Shown in pieces: positions 9,768 through 18,441 of a stretch of DNA of 64,000 nt; the first letter of the stretch is position 1, and each line of letters begins with the position of its first letter. The stretch spans positions 274,734-338,733 of the forward strand of contig NZ_VORS01000004.1 of the NCBI RefSeq assembly GCF_007997075.1, given 5' to 3'. A program made the position numbers and the translations under genes. The notes beneath the pieces were generated by a model that worked only from the letters and a program-made list of their open reading frames with translations, was not told where the DNA came from and made no database searches. The stretch is from Polaribacter sp. IC073. GTDB lineage: Bacteria; Bacteroidota; Bacteroidia; Flavobacteriales; Flavobacteriaceae.

Positions 9768-9809
9768 AAATACACAATTGCTTCCTCGTAATTGTGTATT
9801 TTAGTTTTT
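9768..9809 (+). terminator. Terminator-like hairpin after dnaB, abutting the next start codon
   Basis: A 12-bp perfect stem (9768-9779 with 9790-9801) and a ten-base loop are followed by TTAGTTTTTG. It probably terminates dnaB, but it ends only a few bases before the ATG at 9813, so it could also affect translation of that gene in read-through mRNA. Confidence 0.65.
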
Positions 9810-9812
9810 GAT

Positions 9813-11072
9813 ATGAAAAAACTCTTAACAATCCTAACATTTCTCTTAATCTCAAACTCAATTTGGGCATCTTTTATATATGTACCCATGAGTAATGATA
9901 ACCAGAAAAATCATTTAAAAGCATACGGAATTGTCTTTTTCTCTTTAGAAGTGGATTTAAAATCGAAATGGTTGTTAAATTATGATGGAGGCGCATTTTT
10001 AATTGAAAATAATAAAATTGTAGAAAATGAATGTAAAATTCGAGGAGTTTCTTATCAAGTTATTTCAGATGCAAAAGCACAATTAATTTTACAAGAAATT
10101 GCTGCCCCATCTTCTAATCAAGATGCAGTAACTTTAGAAAAAGCACCAAAAATAGCGGTTTATTCGCCAAAAGATAAAATGCCTTGGGATGATGCTGTGA
10201 CCATGGTTTTAACCTATGCCGAAATTCCATTTGATGTTATTTACGACAAAGAAGTTTTAGAAGATAAATTGTTGATTTACGAATGGTTGCATTTGCATCA
10301 TGAAGATTTTACAGGACAATACGGTCGATTTTATGGTGCTTTTAGAACAGCACCTTGGTATATAGAAGGAAAACAAAGAGCAGAAAAACTAGCAAAAGAA
10401 CTTGGCTACTCTAAAGTGTCACAAGAAAAATTAGCCGTTGCAAAAAAGATTAGAGATTATGTTGTTGGTGGTGGCTTTATGTTTGCCATGTGTTCTGCAA
10501 CCGATAGTTTTGATATTGCGCTATCGGCAGAAGGAATTGATATTGCGGAAGCAATGTTTGACGGTGATGCATCTACACCAAACTATCAATCTCAAATAAA
10601 CTACAATAAAACATTTGCATTCAAAGATTATCAATTAATTAAAAGCCCTACAACGTATGAGTTTTCTTCTATTGATATGACCAGCAAACGAAAAATACCT
10701 AAAACATCAGATTATTTTTCTTTGGTAGAGTTTTCTGCAAAATGGGACCCTGTACCAACCATGTTAACGCAAAACCATACCACTTTGGTAAAAGGATTTA
10801 TGGGACAAACCACTTCTTTTGACAGAAATACAGTAAAGAGCAATGTATTGGTTTTGGGTGAAAATATAGTGAATAGAGAAGCTCGTTATATACACGGAAC
10901 GAAAGGAAAAGGAATGTTTACTTTTTATGGAGGTCATGATCCGGAAGACTATACACACAGAGTTGGCGACCCAAAAACAGAACTAGATTTACACCCAACT
11001 TCACCTGGTTATCGTTTAATCTTGAACAACGTATTGTTTCCTGCAGCGAAGAAAAAGAAGCAAAAAACCTAA
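9813..11072 (+). CDS. Secreted protein of uncertain function (relatives labelled asparagine synthetase B)
   Basis: 419 residues from ATG 9813, chosen because MKKLLTILTFLLISNSIWA is a clear signal peptide; the longer frame adds seven residues with no support. Relatives in flavobacteria are, as I recall, labelled asparagine synthetase B, but I see neither an N-terminal nucleophile Cys nor the PP-loop SGGxDS of that enzyme. A central segment, GGGFMFAMCSATDSFDIALS (Cys near 227), looks like the nucleophile elbow of class-I glutamine-amidotransferase or DJ-1-like folds, and His-rich LHLHHEDFTGQYGRF precedes it. A periplasmic enzyme of that fold is possible but unproven. The gene is convergent with the AraC-type regulator: the stop codons are 2 nt apart. 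Confidence 0.7.
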   Translation: MKKLLTILTFLLISNSIWASFIYVPMSNDNQKNHLKAYGIVFFSLEVDLKSKWLLNYDGGAFLIENNKIVENECKIRGVSYQVISDAKAQLILQEIAAPSSNQDAVTLEKAPKIAVYSPKDKMPWDDAVTMVLTYAEIPFDVIYDKEVLEDKLLIYEWLHLHHEDFTGQYGRFYGAFRTAPWYIEGKQRAEKLAKELGYSKVSQEKLAVAKKIRDYVVGGGFMFAMCSATDSFDIALSAEGIDIAEAMFDGDASTPNYQSQINYNKTFAFKDYQLIKSPTTYEFSSIDMTSKRKIPKTSDYFSLVEFSAKWDPVPTMLTQNHTTLVKGFMGQTTSFDRNTVKSNVLVLGENIVNREARYIHGTKGKGMFTFYGGHDPEDYTHRVGDPKTELDLHPTSPGYRLILNNVLFPAAKKKKQKT

Positions 11073-11074
11073 AC

Positions 11075-12760
11075 TTATTTTTGCTGACTTAATTCTTTGA
11101 TGTAATAGGATGGTTTTAACCCTGTTTTTTTATGAAATGCATTCGCAAAAGATTCTGTTGTATTAAAACCAACTTCTTTAGCAATCGCTTTTATAGAATA
11201 CTTTCTAATACGTTCATTATTATTTAAAAGTTCTATGGAATAGTCAATTCTCAAATCTCTAATGTAACTAGAATAACTTTTATTCTTATTAGAATTTATA
11301 ATTTTAGAAAGATAATTAGAATTTGTTTTTAAGTGAGAAGCAAGTCCTTTAAGACTTAATTTCGTATCGGTAAATTTATTATTTTTTTCAAATTTATCTA
11401 AACCAATAAGTACACTTTCTATTATGTCTTTAGAAATATTTAACGCTTCTATTTCTTTAACTTTAACGTCAGTTTTAGGAATTGCCATCCTGCTTTTTGC
11501 TTTTATAAATTGCTTGAAACGTTCTTTTAGTATTTTCTTTTTTCGATTTTGATACATTAGTAAAAACAATATGATTATTGAGAGACCAAAAATAGCATAA
11601 GTCGCTTTTTTAGAAGTATTAAGATTGCCTTTTAACTCACTTATGATTTTCTCTTTTTGAGCATTTAATTTGGGAATTTCATATTCATTTTTAAATGTTT
11701 GAGCCAATTTTTTTTCATTGGTATTTAAGGTACTATCTACTTTTAAAAGCTTTTCAATATATACTAATTGGTTTTTTAAATCTTCTTTCTCTTTATAATA
11801 ATTAATCAAAAAATGATAACTACTTTTTTGAGTAGGAAGTGCCATGTTTATTTTTTGGTGTAGCGAATCGATTAATAAATTATAGTGAAATGCTTTTTCT
11901 TTCTGGTTTAACTTTACATACGATTTTGCGATATAATTATAAGTTTGTGATAGCGTTCGGTAGTTTTCGTCTAGAACTGTCCACTTTATGGAGTTTTTTA
12001 GGTTAACTATTGCTGTTTGATAATTTTGTTGACTATAATTGATTTCACCTTGTCTATATTTACTGTAGCTTATGAGCTTTTCATTTTCTATTAATTTTGA
12101 AAAATTAATAGCTTTATTATTAAAAAAACTAGCTGAGTCAAACTTTTTTTCTTTTAGGTAACTAGAAGATATGTTAGATAATAGAGAGAAATATCCTATG
12201 TTATTTCTAAATTTAGGATAGTTATCGTAAAAATGATACACTTTTAAAAACATTTTTCTTGCCGCATCAAACTGTTTGTTTCTTGTTTTTAAGTTTGCCA
12301 CCCTCTCCAAAGCAATGTATTTTAGACTATCATTTTTATATGAGTTTGCAGACTCTATTGCAGAAAGATAATTTTCTAAAGATTTGTCATTTATTTGATG
12401 TATAATGTAATAATTACCTTTTTCTAAATAAGCATACGTAGGAAACATTTTATTTGGATTCTTTTTTGTCTCACTTATTAATTTATTTAAATAATTCAAA
12501 TAAATCATTTCATCCTCCAAAACCTCACGTAAAAAGTAATATCCAGTTATGGTGTTTATAGTATCATTATTTTTTTTAGCTTTTTCTAGGTATACAGTAG
12601 CATATTTCTTTGCTTTAATAGAATCCGTAAATTTATTCTCATAATATTTATCTGCATAATAATTATAAGAGGAATCTAGTGATGAAGAATCTTTGTTTTG
12701 AGCATTAGTAGGTAGATAAAACAACAACAATATAAGATATATAGTCGATTTATTGATCAT
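11075..12760 (-). CDS. TPR-containing, membrane-anchored AraC-family regulator
   Basis: 561 residues with signal peptide-like residues 1-20, a TPR-like helical region (about 40-380, with repeated Tyr/Ala/Lys helices such as YSKYRQGEINYSQQNYQTAI), one membrane segment near 387-403 and a cytoplasmic C-terminal AraC-type double helix-turn-helix (about 455-558) ending GFNTTESFANAFHKKTGLKPSYY. The layout is a one-component sensor: a periplasmic TPR domain joined through the membrane to a DNA-binding domain, a class common in Bacteroidetes. It is a single gene with no obvious partner. Its target genes are not known. The start ATG lies just after an AGGAGC-like stretch. Confidence 0.85.
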   Translation of the reverse strand: MINKSTIYLILLLFYLPTNAQNKDSSSLDSSYNYYADKYYENKFTDSIKAKKYATVYLEKAKKNNDTINTITGYYFLREVLEDEMIYLNYLNKLISETKKNPNKMFPTYAYLEKGNYYIIHQINDKSLENYLSAIESANSYKNDSLKYIALERVANLKTRNKQFDAARKMFLKVYHFYDNYPKFRNNIGYFSLLSNISSSYLKEKKFDSASFFNNKAINFSKLIENEKLISYSKYRQGEINYSQQNYQTAIVNLKNSIKWTVLDENYRTLSQTYNYIAKSYVKLNQKEKAFHYNLLIDSLHQKINMALPTQKSSYHFLINYYKEKEDLKNQLVYIEKLLKVDSTLNTNEKKLAQTFKNEYEIPKLNAQKEKIISELKGNLNTSKKATYAIFGLSIIILFLLMYQNRKKKILKERFKQFIKAKSRMAIPKTDVKVKEIEALNISKDIIESVLIGLDKFEKNNKFTDTKLSLKGLASHLKTNSNYLSKIINSNKNKSYSSYIRDLRIDYSIELLNNNERIRKYSIKAIAKEVGFNTTESFANAFHKKTGLKPSYYIKELSQQK

Positions 12761-12889
12761 AGGAGCTTTTTCTTTGCTGACAAAAGTAAAATATTATTTT
12801 AAAGTTGTACTATCATTAGGCAACTATTATAAGGGCTTTATCACTTTTTTTAGGAGTCGAAATTCGTGAATTCAGACTATAAATCTTTG

Positions 12890-13011
12890 TGTATTTTACT
12901 GCTCATGCGTTTCTTTGAACAAGAAAAGGAGTGCAGTAGCTTTAATTAAATGTATTCGTTACATTATGGGATTATTACTGTGAAAAAGTATCTGTTGCGC
13001 ACTCTTTTTTC
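12890..13011 (+). ncRNA. Candidate small RNA with alternative stems and a 3' T-run
   Basis: Two mutually exclusive helices can form. The long-range stem pairs AAAAGGAGTGC (12924-12934) with GCACTCTTTTTT (12999-13010), 11 bp with one G-U pair, and ends in T6 like an intrinsic terminator. The alternative pairs TACTGC (12897-12902) with GCAGTA (12933-12938) and encloses a TTTCTT/AAGAAA hairpin. Inside the long-range stem are an AATGTA/TACATT hairpin and a CAGTA/TACTG pair. The transketolase -7 box lies downstream of this element, so it is not simply that gene's leader. No known RNA family was recognised; strand and ends are inferred. Confidence 0.35.
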
Positions 13012-13057
13012 TATTTATTTTTTTCATTTATTTTAAAGATAAATCCAATCACTTTCG

Positions 13058-13065
13058 TATTTTTG
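13058..13065 (+). promoter_or_regulatory. -7 promoter box TATTTTTG before transketolase
   Basis: Exact TAnnTTTG match, 24 bases before the ATG at 13090. This places the transcription start near 13071, downstream of the candidate RNA. Confidence 0.55.
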
Positions 13066-13089
13066 TTGCCAGATAATTAAAATAACAAG

Positions 13090-13935
13090 ATGCCAACAAC
13101 ACAACAGTTACAAGATTTTACGCAACAAGTTCGTAGAGATATTTTAAGAATGGTACACAAAGTAAACTCTGGTCACCCAGGAGGTTCTTTAGGATGTGCA
13201 GAATTTATCACTTGTTTATATCAAGAGGTAATGGACTATTCTACAGATTTTACGATGGATGGAAAAAATGAAGACCTATTCTTTTTATCAAACGGACATA
13301 TTTCACCTGTATTTTATAGTGTTTTGGCACATAGTGGCTTTTTCCCTGTGGCAGAATTATCAACTTTTAGGTTGTTAGATTCAAGATTACAAGGGCACCC
13401 AACAACGCACGAAGGTTTACCTGGTGTAAGAATTGCTTCTGGTTCTTTAGGACAAGGAATGTCTGTTGGTTTAGGGGTAGCACAAGCTAAAAAATTAAAC
13501 GGAGACAACAAAATAGTGTATACTTTACATGGTGATGGCGAATTGCAAGAAGGGCAAAACTGGGAAGCAATTATGTATGCATCAGCAAAAAAAGTTGATA
13601 ATTTAATTGCAACAATCGATTTAAACGGAAAGCAAATTGACGGTGCTACCGACGATGTTTTACCAATGGGAAGCATTAGAGCAAAGTTTGAAGCTTTTGG
13701 TTGGGATGTTTTAGATGTTGAAAAAGGAAATGATATTGAAGCGGTATTGGCTGGTTTAGCAGCAGCAAAAGCATTAACAGGTAAAGGAAAACCAGTGTGT
13801 ATTTTATTGCACACAGAAATGGGGAACGGAGTAGATTTTATGATGCACACACATGCATGGCATGGTAAAGCACCAAGTGATGCTCAATTAGAAAGCGCAT
13901 TGGCTCAAAACCCTGCAACTTTAGGAGATTACTAA
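13090..13935 (+). CDS. Transketolase, N-terminal subunit
   Basis: 281 residues covering only the thiamine-diphosphate pyrophosphate-binding half of transketolase, a pentose phosphate enzyme that moves two-carbon ketol units between sugar phosphates. Motifs: SGHPGGSLG (27-35), and GDGELQEG (148-155) with the Asn of TIDLNG about 30 residues on, the GDG-N diphosphate/Mg2+ site. In many bacteria the enzyme is split, and the C-terminal pyrimidine-binding half follows directly. Here a strong terminator at 13971 follows and the next gene is bshA, so the partner must be elsewhere in the genome. It has its own promoter box. The product cannot be active alone because the cofactor site needs both halves. 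Confidence 0.93.
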   Translation: MPTTQQLQDFTQQVRRDILRMVHKVNSGHPGGSLGCAEFITCLYQEVMDYSTDFTMDGKNEDLFFLSNGHISPVFYSVLAHSGFFPVAELSTFRLLDSRLQGHPTTHEGLPGVRIASGSLGQGMSVGLGVAQAKKLNGDNKIVYTLHGDGELQEGQNWEAIMYASAKKVDNLIATIDLNGKQIDGATDDVLPMGSIRAKFEAFGWDVLDVEKGNDIEAVLAGLAAAKALTGKGKPVCILLHTEMGNGVDFMMHTHAWHGKAPSDAQLESALAQNPATLGDY

Positions 13936-13970
13936 AAATTGAATTTTAAAATCAAAATTATATTTATAAG

Positions 13971-14003
13971 AAAGCTTTTCAATTTAATTGAAAAGCTTTT
14001 TTT
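13971..14003 (+). terminator. Rho-independent terminator after transketolase
   Basis: A near-perfect palindrome: 13971-13984 pairs with 13986-13999 (AAAGCTTTTC core) and is followed by TTTT. It separates the transketolase half from bshA. Confidence 0.85.
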
Positions 14004-14103
14004 ATGGTTTTATTTTGATTTGAAGTGTAAGAATACCTTTACCTTTACAACTAACAAATTAAAATTGATTCAAGTTTAAATCATTTATTATTCAAAAAAT
14101 TAC

Positions 14104-15240
14104 ATGAAAATAGGTATTGTATGTTACCCAACATTTGGTGGAAGTGGAGTAGTTGCTACAGAGTTAGGAATGGCTTTAGCAGACAAAGGTCATGAAGTAC
14201 ATTTCATCACGTACAATCAGCCAGTTCGTTTAGATTTTTTATCACATAATTTGCATTTTCATCAAGTAGTGATAGAAGAATATCCACTTTTTGAATACCA
14301 GCCGTATGAATTAGCGTTGTCTAGTAAAATGGTAGAAGTTGTTAGAAAACACGAATTAGAAGTTTTACATGTGCATTATGCTATTCCGCATGCCTATGCA
14401 GCGTATATGGCAAAACAAATGTTAAAAGAGAAAGGCTTAGATGTTAGAGTTGTAACTACATTACACGGAACAGATATTACTTTAGTAGGAAGTCACCCAA
14501 CCTATAAAACAGCAGTAGAATTTAGCATTAATAATTCGGATGTTGTAACTGCCGTTTCTAATAGTTTAAAAGAAACGACGAATAAATTATTCAATATTAC
14601 AAAAGATATAAAAGTAATTTACAACTTTATTGATGTAGAAAAGTATGAAATTGCAGATAAAGAAGAATGCAAACGTATGGCATTAGCAAAACCCAATGAA
14701 AGAATTTTTACGCATATTAGTAACTTTAGACCCGTAAAAAGAGTAGAAGATGTTGTTCGTGTTTTTGGTGAAGTGAGAAAAGAAATTCCTGCTAAATTAT
14801 TAATGATTGGCGAAGGGCCAGAAAGAGCAAAGGCAGAAAAATTAGTAAAAGAGTTAAAATTAACAAAAGATGTTTTCTTTTTAGGAAACAGTACAGAAGT
14901 TGCTAAAATATTATGCTATTCAGATGTTTTTTTATTGCCTTCTCAAACAGAAAGTTTTGGTTTGGCCGCTTTAGAAGCAATGGCTGCAGGAACTGCTGTA
15001 ATTTCTACAAATACTGGTGGTTTGCCAGAAGTTAATATTCATGGCGAAACAGGTTATTTAAGCAACTTGGGTGATGTTGCAGACATGGCAAAAAATGCCA
15101 TTTCTATTGTAAAAGACGATGCAATTTTAGAACGATTCAAACAAAATGCTAAAAAACATACCAGGCAATTTTCTTTAGAAAGCATACTTCCTGTTTATGA
15201 AGAAATTTATAAATCTTGTTATAAAAGTAATGTTTCATAA
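14104..15240 (+). CDS. bshA: N-acetyl-alpha-D-glucosaminyl L-malate synthase (bacillithiol pathway)
   Basis: 378-residue GT-B glycosyltransferase (GT4) that joins GlcNAc from UDP-GlcNAc to L-malate, the first step of bacillithiol synthesis. The N-terminal segment MKIGIVCYPTFGGSGVVATE (1-20) with its GGSG loop is diagnostic of BshA; the HVHYAIPHA segment (about 94-102), TTLHGTDITLVG (about 119-130) and the C-terminal nucleotide-binding segment ESFGLAALEAMAAGTAVISTN follow the family. Length is normal. BshB and BshC are not in the window. The gene stands alone between two terminators and converges on the DUF937 gene. Its presence means that bacillithiol is probably the main low-molecular-weight thiol, in keeping with the cysteine-handling genes downstream. 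Confidence 0.93.
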   Translation: MKIGIVCYPTFGGSGVVATELGMALADKGHEVHFITYNQPVRLDFLSHNLHFHQVVIEEYPLFEYQPYELALSSKMVEVVRKHELEVLHVHYAIPHAYAAYMAKQMLKEKGLDVRVVTTLHGTDITLVGSHPTYKTAVEFSINNSDVVTAVSNSLKETTNKLFNITKDIKVIYNFIDVEKYEIADKEECKRMALAKPNERIFTHISNFRPVKRVEDVVRVFGEVRKEIPAKLLMIGEGPERAKAEKLVKELKLTKDVFFLGNSTEVAKILCYSDVFLLPSQTESFGLAALEAMAAGTAVISTNTGGLPEVNIHGETGYLSNLGDVADMAKNAISIVKDDAILERFKQNAKKHTRQFSLESILPVYEEIYKSCYKSNVS

Positions 15241-15242
15241 AT

Positions 15243-15279
15243 AAAAAGCTCAAACAAATGAATGTTTGAGCTTTTTTTA
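15243..15279. terminator. Bidirectional terminator between bshA and the DUF937 gene
   Basis: A 14-bp perfect stem (15243-15256 with 15263-15276, core AGCTCAAACA) with a six-base loop, A-rich on one side and T-rich on the other. It serves both convergent genes. Confidence 0.9.
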
Positions 15280-15294
15280 TGTAATTCAGTACAA

Positions 15295-15936
15295 TTATTT
15301 CCCAAAAATACCACCAAGCATTCCGCCAAGTCCACCAGATTGTTTTTTATCTCCACCGCCTAAAAACATACCAGCAACATCATCAATAACGCTTCCGTCA
15401 CCATCTGCATCTAGCATTTTTTCTAAAAAATTCTGGTCGTTATCCGCAGAATTACCTCCTAATAAACCACCTAAAAGACCTGTTAAATCGCCAGAATTAC
15501 TAATGTTTTTCTCTTTCTTTTGTTTTGCTAAAACGCCCATTAAAATAGGAGCCGCAATTTTTAAAATATTTGCGACAGAACCAGCGTCTAAACCAGATTT
15601 CTGACCAATAATTTTTTCTACACCTTGTTGTTTGCTTCCTAAAACATGATTTAAGATGCCTGCACCGTCTTGTTTTACACGCTCATCAACTCCGTCACTA
15701 AACAAACCACCAAGATTGTCTAAAATACTCCCATCATGTTTACCAGATAAAGCCCCCATTAAGCCTGCGGCACCTTCAGGAGTTGCAGCATTTCTTTCCA
15801 TAGCTTTCATTAATAAAGGTAAAGCCATTGTTAAAGCACTACTTGTTTTAGCTGTATCATTTCCTGTAGAACCTGCTACACCAGAAACAATCTGTTTTCC
15901 TAAATCACTACTCAATAAGTCTAAAATACCCGCCAT
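15295..15936 (-). CDS. DUF937 domain-containing protein
   Basis: 213 residues, rich in Gly, Ala and Leu, with no signal peptide. It shows the repeating pattern of the DUF937 (YidB-like) family: MAGILDLLSSDLGKQIVSGV at the start, ALPLLMKAMERNA, and AGILNHVLG before a second helical unit around 108-140. Residues 150-213 are a Gly/Asp-rich tail with repeated LGGLLGGN and GGLGGMLGG motifs and a DADGDGSVIDD stretch (about 170-182) that resembles a calcium-binding loop. Function is unknown. A single gene, convergent with bshA and divergent from the symporter gene. Confidence 0.85.
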   Translation of the reverse strand: MAGILDLLSSDLGKQIVSGVAGSTGNDTAKTSSALTMALPLLMKAMERNAATPEGAAGLMGALSGKHDGSILDNLGGLFSDGVDERVKQDGAGILNHVLGSKQQGVEKIIGQKSGLDAGSVANILKIAAPILMGVLAKQKKEKNISNSGDLTGLLGGLLGGNSADNDQNFLEKMLDADGDGSVIDDVAGMFLGGGDKKQSGGLGGMLGGIFGK

Positions 15937-16058
15937 TTTTATGTTTTTAATAATTAATATGAATGTTTTCTAATTTTATGACACAATATACGCATAAAGT
16001 CACCTCATTTTTAATTATTTTTTTATCTTTCCATTCTAAAATAATTTTAAACAATCTA

Positions 16059-17387
16059 ATGAAGAATTTAGCATTACACTGGAAAATTTTAATGGGAATG
16101 GTACTCGGTATCATTTTTGGTTTTATTATGAATACTGTTGATGGAGGTAAGGGTTTTGTTACAGATTGGATAAAACCATTCGGAACCATATTTATCAATC
16201 TATTAAAGTTAATTGCAGTGCCATTAATTTTAGCCTCATTAATTAAAGGAATATCAGATTTAAAAGATATTTCTAAAATTAAAAAAATGGGTTTAAGAAC
16301 TATCTCTATATATGTTGGTACTACTTTAATTGCCATTATTATTGGTTTAGGTATTGTAAATATTGTAAAACCAGGTGCAGGAATGTCTGCTGACACCATT
16401 GAGAAAATTAAAGCTAAATACGAAACAGATTTAGGTGTAACCGATAAGTTGGTAAAAGCATCGGCTCAAAAAGATGCAGGTCCTTTACAAGCTTTAATCG
16501 ATATTTTCCCAAGTAATATTTTTCAGTCATTTGCAAATGCAAGCATGTTGCAAATTATCTTTTTTGCCATGTTTGTAGGAATTTCTTTGTTACTAATACC
16601 AGAGAAGAAAGCAAAACCACTAGTAGATTTCTTCGATTCTTTAAATGAAATGGTCATGAAAATGGTCGATTTAATTATGCTTTTTGCACCTTATGCTGTA
16701 TTTGCACTGTTAGCAAACGTAATTATTGCTTTTGATGATACCGAGATTCTCTTAAAATTATTGGTGTACGCACTTTGTGTAATTGGTGGTTTATTATTAA
16801 TGATTGCTTTCTACTTAGTTCTTGTGAAGGTGTATACTAAAAAATCTCCTTTATGGTTTTTAAAGCAAATTAGTCCAGCTCAATTATTAGCATTTTCTAC
16901 AAGTTCTAGTGCGGCAACATTGCCGGTAACTATGGAGCGAGTAGAAGAACATTTAGGCGTAGATAAAGAGGTTTCTGGGTTTGTTTTACCGGTAGGAGCA
17001 ACTATAAATATGGATGGAACAAGTCTATACCAAGCAATTGCTGCGGTATTTATTATGCAGGTAATTTGGCCAGAAGGTTTAACTTTTTCGAATCAAATTA
17101 TAATTGTGTTAACAGCATTATTGGCTTCTATTGGTTCTGCAGCAGTGCCAAGTGCAGGTATGGTAATGTTGGTCATTGTATTAGAATCAATTGGTTTTCC
17201 GGAAGAATTATTACCAATTGGTTTGGCATTAATTTTCGCAGTAGACAGACCTTTAGATATGATGAGAACTACGGTAAATGTAACCGGAGATGCTACTGTT
17301 TCTATGTTAGTAGCCAAATCTTTAGGGAAATTAAGAGACCATCCGCAAGAAAAAAATTGGGACGATAATTACGAAAAAGTAAAATAA
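16059..17387 (+). CDS. Dicarboxylate/amino acid:cation symporter (DAACS family)
   Basis: 442 residues from ATG 16059, chosen because MKNLALHWKILMGMVLGIIFG begins with the first conserved membrane helix; the frame extends 32 codons upstream without conservation. The protein is an inner-membrane secondary transporter of the glutamate/aspartate/C4-dicarboxylate family (GltP, GltT, DctA). It has about eight membrane helices, the Ser-rich re-entrant loop FSTSSSAATLPVT (about 279-291), MDGTSLYQ (about 318-325, the NMDGT motif) and the substrate-binding RTTVNVTGDA (about 402-411). Coupling ion and exact substrate cannot be told apart from sequence alone. A loop insert of about 45 residues (100-145) separates helices 3 and 4, as in many family members. 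Confidence 0.92.
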   Translation: MKNLALHWKILMGMVLGIIFGFIMNTVDGGKGFVTDWIKPFGTIFINLLKLIAVPLILASLIKGISDLKDISKIKKMGLRTISIYVGTTLIAIIIGLGIVNIVKPGAGMSADTIEKIKAKYETDLGVTDKLVKASAQKDAGPLQALIDIFPSNIFQSFANASMLQIIFFAMFVGISLLLIPEKKAKPLVDFFDSLNEMVMKMVDLIMLFAPYAVFALLANVIIAFDDTEILLKLLVYALCVIGGLLLMIAFYLVLVKVYTKKSPLWFLKQISPAQLLAFSTSSSAATLPVTMERVEEHLGVDKEVSGFVLPVGATINMDGTSLYQAIAAVFIMQVIWPEGLTFSNQIIIVLTALLASIGSAAVPSAGMVMLVIVLESIGFPEELLPIGLALIFAVDRPLDMMRTTVNVTGDATVSMLVAKSLGKLRDHPQEKNWDDNYEKVK

Positions 17388-17599
17388 AGAAGTTTGTGGT
17401 TTTTAGTGGCAGTAGATATTAAAAAATAGGATGTAAATTTCATGTAATGTGCGCGAGAAAAAATTTTTGAAAAATAATTTTCACTCGAAAGAGGTGTCTT
17501 TTTACGCTACTATTAATACACTATCACATCCAGTGATTTTCATTTTTCGCAAAATGGTATCGAGATGTTTTTAAAAAAAATACAACACAATAAATAATT

Positions 17600-18439
17600 A
17601 TGTCTTTAAAAATTACACATCCTTTAGTTTCTGTAGATTGGTTAAAAGACAATGTAGATGCCAAAAACCTCATTGTTTTAGATTGTACAATTCCGAAAGT
17701 AACTTCGGATGCCGTTATTTCTGAATCGAAAACTCAAATTAAAGGGGCTGTTTTTTTTGATATACAACATAGTTTTTCTGATAAAAATGCAATTTTTCCA
17801 AATACCGTTTTGGCGCCAAAAGCATTTGAAGTAAAAGCACAAGAATTAGGCATCAATAAAGATTCTATATTGATTTGTTATGACGATTTAGGTACGTATT
17901 CTTCACCGAGAGTTTGGTGGATGTTTCAATTAATGGGCTTTAAAAATGTGGCTGTTTTAAATGGAGGTTTGCCAGAATGGAAAGCTAAAAACTATCTGGT
18001 TGAACAACCAGAAGTGCAGCAACCAAAAAAAGGAAATTTTAAAGTTGTGTACCAACCAGAAAAATTAAAAGAAACTACAGATGTTCTTTATTCTATAGAA
18101 AATAAAAACGTTTTAATAGTAGATGCACGTTCAAAAGGAAGATTTTACGGTACAGCTCTAGAACCTAGAAAAGATGTAAAAAGTGGGCATATTCCGAACT
18201 CAGTGAGTTTGCCTTTTGAAGAAATTCAACAAAACGGAAAAATGAAATCTAATGTAGAGTTGATAAAAATTTTCAGTAATTTTAGAAATAATAAAGAACT
18301 CATTTTTACTTGCGGATCTGGAATAACGGCTGCTATTTTAGCTCTCGGTGCTACCATTGCAAAAGTAGAAAATGTGGCTGTTTATGACGGATCCTGGACA
18401 GCGTGGGGAAGTACAAATAATTTACCAATAGCTTTGTAA
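17600..18439 (+). CDS. sseA: Sulfurtransferase, 3-mercaptopyruvate type (two rhodanese domains)
   Basis: 279 residues forming an inactive N-terminal rhodanese domain (1-130) and an active C-terminal one (150-279). The active-site loop reads CGSGITA (238-244) with nucleophile Cys238; CG(S/T)G(V/I)TA is the signature of 3-mercaptopyruvate sulfurtransferases, whereas thiosulfate enzymes have CRKGVT. The DDLGTYSSPRVWW segment (95-107) is also typical. It probably transfers sulfur from mercaptopyruvate, a cysteine degradation product, to an acceptor. The next gene starts two bases after its stop. The position just upstream of the cysteine dioxygenase pair fits a local cysteine-catabolism theme, but a promoter box lies between, so they need not be co-transcribed. 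Confidence 0.88.
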   Translation: MSLKITHPLVSVDWLKDNVDAKNLIVLDCTIPKVTSDAVISESKTQIKGAVFFDIQHSFSDKNAIFPNTVLAPKAFEVKAQELGINKDSILICYDDLGTYSSPRVWWMFQLMGFKNVAVLNGGLPEWKAKNYLVEQPEVQQPKKGNFKVVYQPEKLKETTDVLYSIENKNVLIVDARSKGRFYGTALEPRKDVKSGHIPNSVSLPFEEIQQNGKMKSNVELIKIFSNFRNNKELIFTCGSGITAAILALGATIAKVENVAVYDGSWTAWGSTNNLPIAL

Positions 18440-18441
18440 TT

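Larger units (their letters stand above)
12761..13089. other. Gene-free region between AraC-type regulator and transketolase
   Basis: 329 bases without a plausible reading frame. It holds the candidate structured RNA at 12890-13011, a small perfect palindrome AATTCGTGAATT at 12861-12872 and the transketolase promoter box at 13058-13065. Confidence 0.6.

Noticed and set aside
12890..13011. Riboswitch or T-box controlling transketolase
   Set aside because: No conserved aptamer motif was seen, and the transketolase promoter box lies downstream of the element.
13314..13850. 178-residue minus-strand open frame inside transketolase
   Set aside because: It lies wholly antisense to a strongly conserved gene and its product is Cys/Pro/Ser-rich without any domain, as expected from a shadow frame.
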